Source of the DNA: Theocolax elegans
Lineage: Eukaryota > Arthropoda > Insecta > Hymenoptera > Cerocephalidae
Assembly (NCBI GenBank): GCA_026168455.1
Contig: CM047425.1
Span: forward strand, 93,437,580 to 93,501,579
DNA: 64,000 bases
Direction of reading: 5' to 3'
A model generated the notes under the pieces. It did no database searches and had not been told where the DNA came from. It saw only the letters and a list, made by a program, of their open reading frames with translations. Both the position numbers and the translations under genes were made by a program. This document shows, one piece after another, positions 1 through 13,259 of the stretch (position 1 is the stretch's first letter; every line of letters begins with the position of its first letter).

Positions 1-3000
1 ATAATTATAATGTTTTATTATTATTATTAGCCAAAAAATTCCCATTTGATTAACACGTTAAACAACGAAAATGATTTATTTTCTACTAGGGATATTTAAA
101 ATAACATTCCATAGTTTAATAAATTTCTAAAATTGATATCTATCTTATAATAAACTTCGTAAATATTACATATGATTTATGAAAATTAAAATTAATTCTA
201 AGTTGATTTTGTTTCTTGATAAAGTAGCTAATATTACTATCGACTGTTCTACAGTATACAACATTCTGCAAAGAAGATACGTGATTGGAAGTCGGTAAGG
301 TAGAACTCTCTTTTGAAAAGATCAACAGACGATATAAATGAATTTAAAATATCATACATTGATACGTATAAAAAATACTTGTTTATATAATATACATATA
401 TGTATAAATATTTTGCTTTTGCTTAAATGAATAAATTAAATTTCAATAATTCTATGAGTAAAAATGGGAATACAGTAAATGGACAAAATCAAGAAATGAA
501 ATAATTTATTGGATTACATCTTTTTTATGTACAGTCTTACTTCTTGTTTTTTTTTGTTGTACAAATATATTATAAGTGCTTACGTCCATACTTGCTTAAA
601 TACGCAATTTAGTTATATCTCACTCTCAGAAGCTTTACAGCATCGTGTATTTTGAGCCATTTATTTTCAATTCTCAATATATATTCATATTGAAATATTA
701 ACATTGTTATGAATTCTCATAAAGCATTGTTAACAATTTTTGCATCTTTCTTTCTGACTAGTACAATGTTTTTTTTTTTACAAAATAATATGTGTATCGG
801 TAAGAAAGCATAAAATTTGTTGAATTCTTGGTAAACTGAATGACTACACACAGCACACAATAATGTTTTATTTATACTTTTCTGTGTTGAAATACAAAAT
901 CGTTTGTACATATTATATTACAGTAATGTGAAATCCTAGGAAATTATTAAAAAGAAAAAGTACTTCATAGTTTACCAATATAATTTTGATGCAACCGGTC
1001 CTCTATGCTCTCAAAAGACATTAGGTCAAAACATGCTCAACGTGCGCTTACGACCTTCTACGAGATTTGAGAACACATCTAGCTTTCGGTGCATGCACTT
1101 GTATATACGTGTATTCCTTTGAATCTTATACATATATATATATACATATACATACACCAATGCGAATATGCACCGAATGCCCTCATCTCTTTGATGCATT
1201 TGTCCGTTCTCAGAAACATTGTTTCACTATTTTTTGTTGCCGCTTTTCCGTACATACCCTCTTATTTTCATTTCCACAGGCTTTGTTGCATATCGCGAAA
1301 TGCGAGATGCCATTATTTTGCATTTTACAAATACCTACAATGTAATCGTGTGTTTCCCCGTTTCTTAGCTTTGTTGTAGCTTTAGTTTTCTTTCAAAATA
1401 AACAATGGTTTCGATGCTCTTAACTCGGTTAACGTTTTTCCATAATTACGTAAATAATAGCAAATATACATTTATTCGAATATTCAAATTTTGCATTTGG
1501 TAAATACGTAATTTTTCATTACAATTTTATTTATTAAGGAAGCAAAATAATGAAGTTATAGATATGCTTTTCTTTTTATAGTATTTATAAATGTTTACTG
1601 GTTGTTGTATTGCGATTAACGGGGTAGCATACCGGATTGTTACCGACCTAGAAAAATAAGTTAATATTTACATTTATTTATAAAATCTACTACTTTTGAG
1701 AAATCCCAAATACAATATCACTGCATTGTTAAGTAATACATCACTGCAAATTTCCGAATTGATAAATTAAAAACACCTTCAAAAACTATATATTTACGGT
1801 GAAAACATTTTTCATGATGCGATTGAACTATTCGTTTTTTTAACTTATTCATTAAGTTATTTAATAATGTAATACCCCTACATTTGGATTTTATATAAAT
1901 GTTGATTAAATCAACGTAATAATTAACATATTTCGCTTAGTCAATAACAGTCCGATATGCCAACCCCTTGAATAGAAAATTATTTTTATTTCTTATTATC
2001 AATAATGGTACGTGTCTTAAACAAAATATTAATATTTATTTAAATTCTAGCGTTAGTTACTACAATTTCGTTATTGTTTAAACGAATTATTTATTACACA
2101 AAAGAAATCTTAAATCAGTGCGTAAAGCTTACAGATAGTAGGCTTAAACTCAATCTGTACATTTTATGCTTATATTTATTACATGCATTCAATATCTCTT
2201 TTGTTTTTATTTAGCTTTGCATTCATAAATATAACTGTTTCTCTAAGAAACAAGCTCATTTACTCGTACACGTTTGAAGCACACGCGTTTTCGTCACATT
2301 AATATGTCTTCTCTCGTTACATTCGGTTTTTCATATTCTTTGTTGAGGGAAGTTTAAATACCTTAGGTTTTTAATTTTTTTTCCAACAGATTTTGTTATT
2401 TCATTTGGATTATATAAATTGATTTAATTTACAGTATGATATTAGGACTCAAAAACTAGAACTGTCGATAAATTTAATACCTGTCGACATTTTCATCGAT
2501 ATGTTATTTGTAACTAACCGTGTTTAATGAAATATAAAATTAATTTTTTTTTACTTCCCTTAACAAGGAATAGAATTATATGTATATTGCGAAATCAATA
2601 TGTTATCTACAATGCATTTGATGATTATTACAAGAGCAGACGCTTTCTAACAATATTCTGTCTTCACCAAACTGAATTTACAGTTTGTGCTTTTTGATTA
2701 ACTGAAGTAAGGCATTATCTCTTATAGACGTTAATTATTATTATTATATTATTGTGTATTTTTACAATATTATAAATTACAACTGCATTATTTAAATAAT
2801 ATCAATAAATAATGATAATTTAAATTAATTTAACTTGTAAATAAAATATAAACGCATCATGAAAAAGGATAAAAAAATACATTACTATTATAATTTTTGG
2901 TCTATTAAATGATACCCTCGCAGAGAAAATAAAAGAGAATGAAAAAAACCCGACTACCCTAAAATGCGAGTGACGTCCCTTTCCGGTTGTCCAACTCGTA

Positions 3001-5036
3001 ATAATTACTACCAGAGACGATGAAGAATACATCGAGTGAGCGACGTTAAAAAAAGAGAGACCAGGGCACGCAAACAAAACGCACGCGTATACCGAGACTA
3101 AGTTACAGATTTATTTATTCCCCGGTATGCGTACGCAGCCCTCCCAAAAAAAGATGGTGGGGTTGGCAATAGTCGATGTTAGGGGGTTCGACTGTAAACC
3201 CGACGGCGTCTGTATGGACGTCTAATCTGACAATGAGCAGCTTTAGTTCCACGTGAGGCGTCTCGAAAAATCGGGGCGGCAGTCTCATGGAAATGACGCG
3301 AAATGCAAGTAACTTGGGCGCGTTTTCGGGGGTAAATTTGATTCAATAAGTCGAGCGTGTATGAACCGCTTGGCAGTACGCATTGTGCGTATACATTGAG
3401 GTGCAGATACGTCCTAGTGGGTGACACGTGAACGTTTCAGCAGCCTATATTTGACATCAAATTTCAAAAAAGAAAAGTATTACCCTCGGTATATATTTAG
3501 CCAGTTGATTGGACATACGAGGGTTGATTGTTACAGATTAATGAGTGATTTAGTTAAATTATTCTGGGGATCAATGATATTTAGGTACATGAATGAATAT
3601 TAATTTTTACGGTGTAGATTCGTGGGTAGATTGTTGTTAAATTTAAAATTTTCATTGTGATAAAGTAATGGGTATTGTCGTTAAACAGTGTGACAATGGC
3701 ATAGAAGTTTGATTATATATGTTTATGTGACATCTCAATGATTTGTATCAATAAATAGAATTATTGAAATTTTTTAATAATTTATACAGTTCTCGGAAAG
3801 TCAAAATGCGTAATCAAAATACAGCTTTACGCGTATTTTTGAAACTCCGTTGATATTTATGTTTATGTTCGTATGCATGGTTCACACACGTGTGCACATT
3901 CAATTTTTTTCCTTTGCAAAGCGATCATCAGTTCTACAAGTAAAAATTCAGTGAACGCGATAGAATATTTGGTCAGGTTAAGCGAAAAAGTTTTCAATCG
4001 AATTGAAATTCGTATTTTTTTTTTATAAGATAGAAAAAAATATGTTTAGATAGTAATATTGAAAAATATGCAATAGTTCGTAAACGCATTAAACGATTTG
4101 TGTTATATCCACGGCAAATTCATACTCGTATGTGTAAAATTCGCTTTGTACAAGTGTCTGTCTGTTTTACACGCTCGAGCTGCTTTCAGAATCCCCTTAA
4201 TCCGGACTCACTTTTGACACTTCGGCGGAGCTGGAAAATTTCACCCAGCCGACGTTACGACTGCTAGTCTGACTATGCCTTTGATGCTCTGACTTCTCTT
4301 TCCCTTATATGTTTCTTTCCGACATTCTATTTTGTCATCCTTTTATTCACACTTTTCACTCTCTTTTTCGTCTTCTTAAATCACCATATGAACGTATCAC
4401 TCAAGCGGAAAATTATATTTTCTATCATTCTTCTATTTTTAAGTAATGAAAAATATTCACTTTTACTGTAACTTTGACGTTTACTATTTTATTGCGAAAA
4501 ACCTTACTTTATTACTTATATTAAACTATTTTAGCGATTAATAAATTCTTAGAAATATTATAATTAATATGTTTTCAATAAATTTTATAAGAAGCAATTG
4601 AATGCAAAATAGAAAGGACTGAAATGTCAGAAAAGTTCAGTACCCTACGAGAACTGTATATAAATACATCGCGTATATAATATTTCTAATCAATTTTACA
4701 ATAAATTGTTAAAAGAATTGAGTAACATAAGAAAAATAGTATATTTGATTTTATTCAGATAAGAAACGTCTGTATCGAATGCCTTATCTCAGGTTAGAAG
4801 CATCTACTATACATGTAAACGAGGACCTGTTTCATCTTTCGTCCAAATGCCAGAGTAAATTCAACAATCGATGTCTAATATACGATCATCTCTATCGTTA
4901 CCCACACAAAAATATTCTCTTCGTATCTTCCAGCAGCAGCAATTACAAAGGTATTTTCGAAACGATTTTAGCATTTGAAGCACCCACCCCGAAATGCCAT
5001 GTTATGTATGAATATATTTATATTTATATATGTAGG

Positions 5037-5090
<54 letters not shown>

Positions 5091-5281
5091 ACTTACTCGG
5101 ATTCGAACAAGGGCATGAACACCGGGCTTTTACACAATCACGAGGAGAAACCTCATGGTTCCTTGGCTATGTACATTTGTATGATTTCTCGAAACGCGGG
5201 GTCGCGAGCGAGGAGTGAAAAGGAGACACGGATACCGTCTTATATGTACGTTCGTCTCCCTTCTGCTTCAAAAATACGTCC
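1..5281. other. AT-rich sequence downstream of the DIP gene; no gene recognised
   Basis: The sequence is AT-rich with many stops in all frames. A somewhat GC-richer patch at about 2930-3430 carries only short unconserved frames. The 184-codon frame at 4779-5333 runs through a TA microsatellite and looks fortuitous. I see no RNA gene, conserved protein motif or transposon terminus. Confidence 0.6.
5044..5097. repeat. (AT)n microsatellite, about 27 units
   Basis: An uninterrupted alternating AT run, the longest simple dinucleotide tract in the window. It lies downstream of the candidate poly(A) site. Confidence 0.97.
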
Positions 5282-5287
5282 TTTATT
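5282..5287 (-). terminator. candidate poly(A) signal of the DIP gene
   Basis: Reading the minus strand down from the stop at 6039, the first exact AATAAA that I found is here, about 750 bases past the stop. An ATTAAA variant lies near 5476. Neither is confirmed, and an intron in the 3' UTR cannot be excluded. Confidence 0.25.
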
Positions 5288-6038
5288 CGTCTTCTCCTTA
5301 TTTTTTCCCTTGCAGAATCAACAAAAAAGTTGAAAGGAAAATATATCGATCGAACGCGTTTGCACAAATCTTGACGCACTATGCACAAAAGGATAAAAAA
5401 AAATGTTCTCGCTAGCGGGGAGTGGAATACATTTGAAATGATTTTTTAACTCGAGTTTTTATGAAAGTGAATTATTTTTAATTACACCAAAAAAACTACT
5501 TCAAATGTAGTAATTTGAATTTTTAAAATACTGGTATATCTTTATCTTTAAATTAATAATAATGAAAGTAAAATGTTCATAAAAATAATTTAAATTACTT
5601 AACACGAGGTAAAGTGATTCTTTGTCTATATTTGAATATCTATCTAGAATATTCAGATATCTATTACTTACGAAGAATACAATAGATTCAAATCGCAAAC
5701 TATCATTCGTATGTAAATTATACAATACAAAAATCTAAGTCTCATCTCACAGTCAAAAAATCATTTTATCCACTCTCCACCGAGATAAAAGAAAGAGAGA
5801 GAGAGAGAGAGAAAGAGAGAGATAGGGAGAGAGAGAGAGAGAGAAAGAGTGATAGAGAATGTGGAAGAATAACGGAATCACATAAACCAAGTCGTTCGAA
5901 TCAGCGAGTGTCGCCACCCAGATGTTCCTTATAGACAGTTTCTTCAGATGTTTTCCTGGGTACAGGCAAAGCAGAGCATCGTTGAATCAGCAGGGGAAGA
6001 AGCAACGGCCGAAGGCGATGGTGAGGCCAATCGCTCTT
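5288..6038 (-). other. probable 3' untranslated region of the DIP gene
   Basis: The stretch follows the stop codon directly and contains no further conserved coding. It holds the purine-strand microsatellite at 5791-5858, which would be a CU-rich tract in the mRNA, then AT-rich sequence. The 3' limit is uncertain. Confidence 0.4.
5791..5858. repeat. (GA)n imperfect microsatellite in the probable 3' UTR
   Basis: A purine-only tract of GA units with AAA, AT and GGG interruptions. On the mRNA strand it reads as CU repeats. Confidence 0.95.
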
Positions 6039-6199
6039 TCAAGCGGGATGGAGCGCCCGCAGCTGCGGCTGATGGTGAAAAGGCGGCAGTAGGAGAAGAG
6101 CGCATCCGACGACAATGGTTAGGATGGGAGGTGCCCGCGTCGCCCCCGAATACTCGTAATCCTCTTCCTCGTCCTCTTTACGACTCCGCTGGTTTGGAT
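6039..6199 (-). CDS. DIP terminal exon: acidic stalk, hydrophobic membrane-anchor signal and stop
   Basis: The acceptor is GATCTGTCCACAG at 6200-6212; coding runs 161 bp to a TGA at 6039-6041. It encodes DPNQRSRKEDEEEDYEY, then SGATRAPP and a hydrophobic run ILTIVVGCALLLLPPF (residues 327-342), ending in 12 mostly polar residues. DIPs of Drosophila are usually GPI-anchored; Ser319-Gly320-Ala321 would be a plausible cleavage site. The polar tail is unusual for a GPI signal, so a short single-pass membrane segment is the alternative. The frame is continuous with the previous exon in phase 1. An ATG at 6225-6227 lies in the intron and is not used. Confidence 0.9.
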
Positions 6200-8399
6200 C
6201 TGTGGACAGATCGCGTAATACGTACATGTAGATATATTAACTCCGAGTACCTATGATGGTTTAAGATTGTTATAACTTCCTATATCTATGTACACGAACG
6301 TGTGTGTACACGTGTATACCCACACACACACGAATGGTATTATTATATATACCCTTATATACCCCCGACAGGTTGGTTAATAATGTGGATTTACAAATTA
6401 TTTATCATCCACTCACTGCGGTACGTTTCGATTAATAATATTATAATATATAATATTATTGTACGTGGGGAGTTTAACGTAATTATACGTTTAATCGTAT
6501 CGGTGATAATTAACTGTGAATATTTAAATAAGAGCTCGCCAATTGAATATTTACGTAACTCGAAATGTCCTTATTTTTTATATTATTTATACAAATATTT
6601 TTTATACTCGTGTGAGTGCATATATATTTATGAGTAAACGTGTATAAATTTTATGCACAAACTGGATATATATTCTAGAATACAAAAAAATTTATTATAT
6701 GCTTAAAATAATTTTTACAAAAGTTACCCTAAGATTAAAAAATGAGAATTGTCCATTTTATTAAAATTAACTAGTTTTCTTAAAGGTTTCAAGATTTTAA
6801 TTCGCCTTAATGTTGGTAAAAAATTACTACACTTTAAAGAATAGCAAAAAAATAAAAATATTGGAAATTCTAGTTTGAAACTTTTTTGTAAGTTGCATTT
6901 AATGATGAAGTAAGCATTTGTAGATGTTGAGATAAGTAACTGCAAAAATAGTAAATTATGAAAAAAAGATAGACATAGTTGATGTGAGGTTAACTTCTAA
7001 ACAAGGTATATTTTCAACATTTAAGAAATATTTTGTACTAGATAATATGTCCAGTGTGCACCTAAATTTTCGTGCATTATATAATTTTGTTCGGACCAAT
7101 TGACGTGGAATCATCCATATTATACGTATAAGTTAATAGACATAATAAAAATTATTAAATCAATCAATACTTTGTTTTTAATTTTCGGATTTAGAGAATT
7201 ATTGGAAATAATTTGCATACAATTGCATATTTTCAATGGAAAATGAAGTCAATAAATTACAATAACTTTGTATGTTAACTTCTAATGAACAAGCAAAATT
7301 ATTGTATTATAACGAACTCTCTTACCTTAAGTTTTTTAATGAATACCAAGAAATTAATTTTGCAGTAGTTAATAGAATAATGATTTCATCTTTATAAATG
7401 TGCTTGTTATATTGTACTTTAAAATTGTGAATATTGAAATGCAGTCCGTTTCTTAAATAAAACAACGTTTAAAAGTGAATGAACTAAAACTTTTTCTAAT
7501 TTTACCTCGCTCCTTTCATTACTTCAAAGTTAAAAGTTAGCTTTTGAAATACGACTTATATAGTGTAACTGCGTTATATATTCCACAAAGATAGTTTATT
7601 TTTAAATATAATGGAATGTATCATTACGCATATTACATCAAAAATTTTGAAAATTCATTCGACGACCATTAACTTTATATTACTAAATTCCGTTAAAATA
7701 TTAAACTAGGAATCGAAACGCTCGAAGTATATTTAATTCTAAATTTGATTACTGTAGATATCTGTAATTGAAATTCCATTTTGAAAATGTAATAACTGCA
7801 TTTATAAAAACGGACAAAATTATTTCCAATACTTAATAATTAGTCATAAAAATCCTACACATTGCAAAATTGAAATTGTGTATATATTAAGTTTCGTGGA
7901 AAATGGATTTTGTAAATAATTGAAATACCTTGCAGTAAATTGATCTCCGCATTAATATTTAGACGTTTTATAACATAAGTCATAAAAAGCGCCACAATTT
8001 AATTATTGAAATTAATACAATCTTATATCGAATGTCCCAAATTGTAAATACAATTATACTTTGGTTTTATACATTAAAATATATAATTAAATGAAATTTA
8101 ATTATAACGTGATTATATCAAAATTATTTGAGATATACATCATACGCAAAATAGTTAAAATAATCTTACTTAGTTTTATTAGTAAGTATTAATAGAAGTA
8201 ATCACTAGTACAATGTAACATTACATTAATTAATACAATGAATATGCAAATAATACACATAGCAGCAGACGAAAGAGCAAGCTGAAGCAGAATTGTTCAA
8301 AAATTAATTTAAAACTTGAGTATCTTTAAATTAAAATACAAACAAAAGCATTAAGTGCAACATAAATTGTGTATTATATACATTAGTGTGTTTACTCAC
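6200..8399 (-). other. intron (2200 bp) between linker exon and terminal exon
   Basis: Bounded by GTGAGT and CAG on the minus strand. AT-rich throughout; apart from short A/T homopolymers I see nothing in it. Confidence 0.85.
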
Positions 8400-8465
8400 C
8401 TCTTTCTTTTAGCATATCCTGATTTCCCTCGAGAATGTTGTTCCCTGAATTCTTTTTCTGCTTTC
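8400..8465 (-). CDS. DIP exon: charged linker (residues 280-301)
   Basis: This 66-bp exon has acceptor AATTGTAG and donor AGAG|GTGAGT, phase 1 on both sides. It encodes G-KQKKNSGNNILEGNQDMLKER, a hydrophilic basic and acidic stalk segment without Ig features. The final G joins AT of the last exon to give Asp302. Like the preceding exon it is frame-neutral if skipped. No homology signature is visible; the call depends on two good splice sites, open frame and phase match with both neighbours. Confidence 0.82.
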
Positions 8466-11400
8466 CTACAATTATGATTTATTTGTTTGTACTTAATTTA
8501 TTAAAACAATATAATCATGCAGAAAAAATCGTGGGAAACAAAATTTAAATATATTAATAAATACCAAAGGTATATAACGTAATTGGAATTTTCTACCATA
8601 TCGTAATACTACTACTGTACGAAATTAGTAAATTCTTAAAATTTAAGTGATTTATTTTTAGTGATTTATTTTTAGTGATTTATTTCATATTAAAATAATG
8701 CGCTAAGAATTGTAATCGAAAAAATATAAGCATTTAAGCATTATATTGTATATTTATACATTTATGGATGTTGCCCGAAATTATGTAATTTTCAGCGTAA
8801 GATATTATATCGAATATGTTTATACGAAAATAAACAAAAATAAACATGGGTAATTAGTGAAGTGAAAATTTTTGAAATTGATCAAAATTTCGATTAAATG
8901 AATATTCAAAGAAAGATAAATAATTGTTAATTTATACCGCGTATATGACAATAATAGTAAATCATTTTGTTAATATAATGTCAAACAAATGAAAAACAAA
9001 TAAACCGAGTAGATACAACATGTAGCTCAACTCTTTTCCTAGCTGTTTGAGAGTTGTTTGAGTAAAAATTTACTTCTAAATCCGTAGTGAAACATGGTAT
9101 GAAGAGAAGGGGGACTAAAGGTTTGCTTGTTAATCCAAGCATAAGGGAATCTTAAACCTCGAATCGTTTTGACTCGAAACGACCGTGGCACTTGTCATTC
9201 AGGGCTCGAAGTAAAAGTTTGCGAAAGTTAACCCTTAGCTCGCGAGCGACTAAATAAATCTCTTGTCGAACAAGCCTCTTGCGCGTGCGAGAGTTTAGAT
9301 CTGCTTTTACGTGGCCAACTTGACATTTTGCATACATCGTTCTTCCTTCTTTCCATGCGCCGAGGACGATATGACCTGGTGTTAAAAAGTTTAAACAAGG
9401 GAAGATAGATGCTGACCGAAATTTTAAAATTAACAAGAATCACGTTTACTTTTTAATGGCATGTGGTTTTATAGGGATAAACTTCAAAATTTTGTATTTT
9501 TTTATCTTAAAAAATATTTTATCCCCTGATGTAATCCTACATCAATCGCTTTTTGGCTTTACTTCATTAATAAAATTAATTTTCTTTAATGAAAATTAAA
9601 GTTACTACGTAACCTGTGTGTTATGAAACTGCATATTGATTTACAAAACATATAATTTATTTGCAATATTTATCATAATATTCGTCGTAAGAACAGCAAT
9701 GCAATGTTTAATAGAATAATGCGTTTTTTTTTATTTTTATTTCGCAAAGTTTAGAAACAATAAAATTATAATTAGGAAACGCTGTAGTGTGGTTTTATTT
9801 CAATTTTAGAAGCCGGTTTCGGTTGTGTCATAATAATAACGTGTATGTTTTTGCTTGAAATGTTAATTTTAATTACTTGTATGAAGTATAATATAAAATT
9901 ATCTACATACCTAACTGAATAAGTGTACATTATTTTTAAAGCAACTTAGTGATATCAAATTAAAATTATCCAACTATTAAGAAAATATAATAAAAATAAT
10001 GACAAAAGGTAAATTAAATTTTTTTTAATACTATCAAACCTGCGCGATATGTAAATTTATTTTAAAGTAATGAAATGTTTCATATTCAACATGAAAGGAT
10101 CTGTACAAGCACTTGATAAACCAGTGTAAAAATAACCCGAAATGAAAGCTAAATTGCTCTTCGGTAGTCCTCGAAAGTACATCGTGTACACTCTCCGTAG
10201 CGAATGACAACTGCTTCAAAACGTGTACACGCGTGTAGCGCAAGAACTGTTCGTTATACCTTTCGATGTGAAAAATTATTAACATTTTCATCGAACACGC
10301 GCGAGTACGCCTATAAAAAAGGTAACGCAAACTGTCCGAAAATTAGGTAAGAGCTTGAAAAAAAAGCAACATTATACAGATACGCAGAACATACGCGTTA
10401 CATATGTCGAGCACGAACTCGGTGAAAATCTTTTCACCACTAGCAGCTGCCTCACAATATATATACCGTCTCTCACCCGTGTGGCTCAAAGAGACCGCGG
10501 CAAGTAGATTACACGGTTGTGCATGTACTGCCTGAGCATTTGCTGAACATAAGTGCATGCATTTACATGTGTAAGTATTTATACGTACACTTACGTACAC
10601 ACACGGGCGCATGCGCCCCCGCCCTTACATATATTTCGTTTTCAAGCATAAGATTAGATGTGATTTTTTATTCTTATTATATAATAACCCATTATTCCTA
10701 CGCGACTTTTCCAATTTAACATTTACATAATCTTGAATTTCTGCAAGTTACTCATGCGCATGCTTACAAAATAATCAAATGCAATACTCCGAAAATTGTT
10801 CTATATATTTCTGACGTAGTTTGATGGTTTTTGTTGTGTATTACAAATCGATGTCAATATTATTACATTTGATCGGTTCGCGTGAATTTAAGTTTTTAGT
10901 ATTTATTGAATAAATGAATATATTTTTTACACTGAGTGGTAAACCAACTGATGGATTAAACTATTTTATGCGCCACAAATAAATTATGATAAGATTTAAA
11001 TATATCCCTATAATTACATTAAAAATACTTATTAAACGTGATTCGCTGATACATTTTTAATCTCTTTTTATAGCAAGGAATTTTATTTATAAAAAATAGT
11101 TTTCCATTCAGTTAATTATTTATTCCATACATTTTATAAGCAATATCAATATTGTTTTCGTTCCATATTCTTTACAATCCCGGTCTCAAATACAAATACG
11201 ATTCTTAGGATTCGAGTATGTATTTTTACTTCAATATTTATTTATTACTAGATATTATTGTTCATTCAATATATTTCTAAATTTAGATTAATCCGAAATG
11301 ATCAACTATACCCAAAACAGATATGATAATTAAAAGAACGTTGCGGCTAAGATTTTAAAGACGCTTAAAAAAAGACACGTGAAGAAGAGAAAGATATTGC

Positions 11401-13205
11401 ATTTATATATCGCGGTCGGAAAACTCGCTATAATTAAACATAATCATTGGACTCGTGTTCGTCTGAGACAAGGGTGATGTAAAAAAAGATATATTCAAAG
11501 GTTCTGCGTCGTGAATTAAAGTGGCACACACGAAGAAAACACTTTGTAGATTTTCCCTCCTAAACGTGTATGTGGAACTACGAACGGTGAATGAGAAAAT
11601 TCAGGGTTCGAAGAGCGTTCGCGAATATATACCTATATATAACGTTAAATCCATATTTTAGTTTCTAAAACCTTTTTTTGCAGTATCATAAATTTTCCTC
11701 TCATTTTCTTGCGAGCCATTTCTTTTACCCGCGAACGCACTGAAGGCTTCGTTGAATTCAAAGAACATGCGTGAATAGAAACGCACTGACGGTAGACGTG
11801 CTTGAATTGTCTACACTGCAAGAGAAAAGAATGCGACCGAGAGTACAGCGTCTCGAGTTGAATGAAAGATTTAAAGATAACAAAGAGTTCCGCAGTGATA
11901 TTCGTGAGTGTCGTATTGATACGTTTCAAAAAACGTTGCATTAGATATACGCATATACATTGATTAAGTACCAAAAATAGATTAGGAAAGTTGTATTCAA
12001 TTTATTAGGAGATAAAATGTAACATAATACGTGTGATTTTTTTCTTCATTCGATAATTTAAATTTAGAAACACTTAAACGTGATTATTCTGATTACTACT
12101 GTCTGTTACGTATAATACATCATTTACGTAATAATGTATAATTGATAAGCGTATATGAAGAAAGTAATATATATATATATATAATTTTAAAATTCGTTGT
12201 AATTTCCAGAGCAATAACTACAAAGTATTAGGTACAGAGAATATCGCGACACAGACAGAATGAAAAGAAGTCATAGGACACTTTTAACAGACTTCAAATT
12301 ATTTTCCATCGCAAAGAACGGAAAGCCGCAGTAGCCATGAGCGACGCCGTTCGTCATTAAAACTTTCCTGTAACTCTTCTTTCTTCCTTCTTTTTTCTTT
12401 CTCTTTTTTTTTTGAAGACCGCATGTCTGTTCGCAAATGCGCTCACGGGCGAATCGGAGTGAAGTGGCCGCGATCTAATTATTCAACGACCTGTTTGCCA
12501 CTCGGATTTCCTTTGCCTATATAACCTCACATACGTTATATACAAATACAGATGTATATATACGCATCACGTTAATTGAAAGGAATCATTTCGGCTACGA
12601 ATATAAAGGTGAATAATAGTAACATATATATATGTATTAAATGAAATACATCTTTTTAACAATTTATATTCATAGAGTTTCTTTTAGCAATAAATCATGG
12701 TCTCAACTCCGGGCATTCTTTGAATTCTTACCCATTCTAAAAAAAAGTGAAGACATTTTCAACAAATTCGTTGTGCACTTTTTCCAAAGGATAGTGGAAA
12801 GATAAATAAAATCTAGATATAATTCAATTCTCCAAGTGCTTTAATAAGTTGTGGTGAAAGTGTTATAAGTATACAGAATAACGGAAGCTAAGCAAAAGTG
12901 AAATGTATGTGTGTATATTTACCTTTTTAAAGAATATAAGTTTGAATTTAAAGAAAATAATTACTATTACTTGATGAATATTCATTTTTTTTATAACAAC
13001 AAATTTTTTTTTAGTAATGCAGTCAAGTTTTAATATTTTTTTATGAAAGTTCTGAACACAAATAATCATGCGAGCTGTTTATATATTAAGCATAATTAAT
13101 CTAAGAAGCAGAAAGCAGCGTAACACAAGCAGCATAAATGCACAACAGTTTTCAATGAAATGATCAGATAATTTAAATAATATCACAGCAATCTGATGTA
13201 TTTAC
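8466..13205 (-). other. intron (4740 bp) between the two linker exons
   Basis: Bounded by GTAAAT and TAG on the minus strand. It contains a 14-bp tandem repeat at 8647-8685, GC-richer patches at about 9150-9380, 10140-10620 and 11680-11900, and a pyrimidine-rich stretch at about 12370-12415. The 94-codon minus-strand frame at 9152-9436 has no motif I recognise. No gene is supported. Confidence 0.8.
8647..8685. repeat. 14-bp tandem repeat, 2.8 copies
   Basis: The unit GTGATTTATTTTTA occurs twice in full at 8647 and 8661, followed by a partial third copy ending at 8685. No mismatches were seen. Confidence 0.95.
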
Positions 13206-13259
13206 CTTTATATTTTATGTCACCGTCACTCGAATGGTATCCAGAACTTGACGGTATTC
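13206..13259 (-). CDS. DIP exon: linker after Ig3 (residues 262-279)
   Basis: This 54-bp exon has acceptor CTATTTATAG and donor TAAAG|GTAAAT. It begins R-IPSSSGYHSSDGDIKYK. An IP pair right after the Ig3 G strand is typical of DIP proteins, and phase 1 matches on both sides. The segment is polar, serine-rich and without predicted structure, as expected for a membrane-proximal stalk. Its length is a multiple of three and both ends are phase 1, so it could be a cassette exon. The exon is too short to rest on homology alone; support comes mainly from splice sites and phase continuity. Confidence 0.85.

Noticed and set aside
4779..5333. 184-codon plus-strand open frame, longest in the window
   Set aside because: Its middle is an Ile-Tyr run translated from the TA microsatellite; the flanks lack any domain and it overlaps no promoter or splice signals. 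A chance frame.
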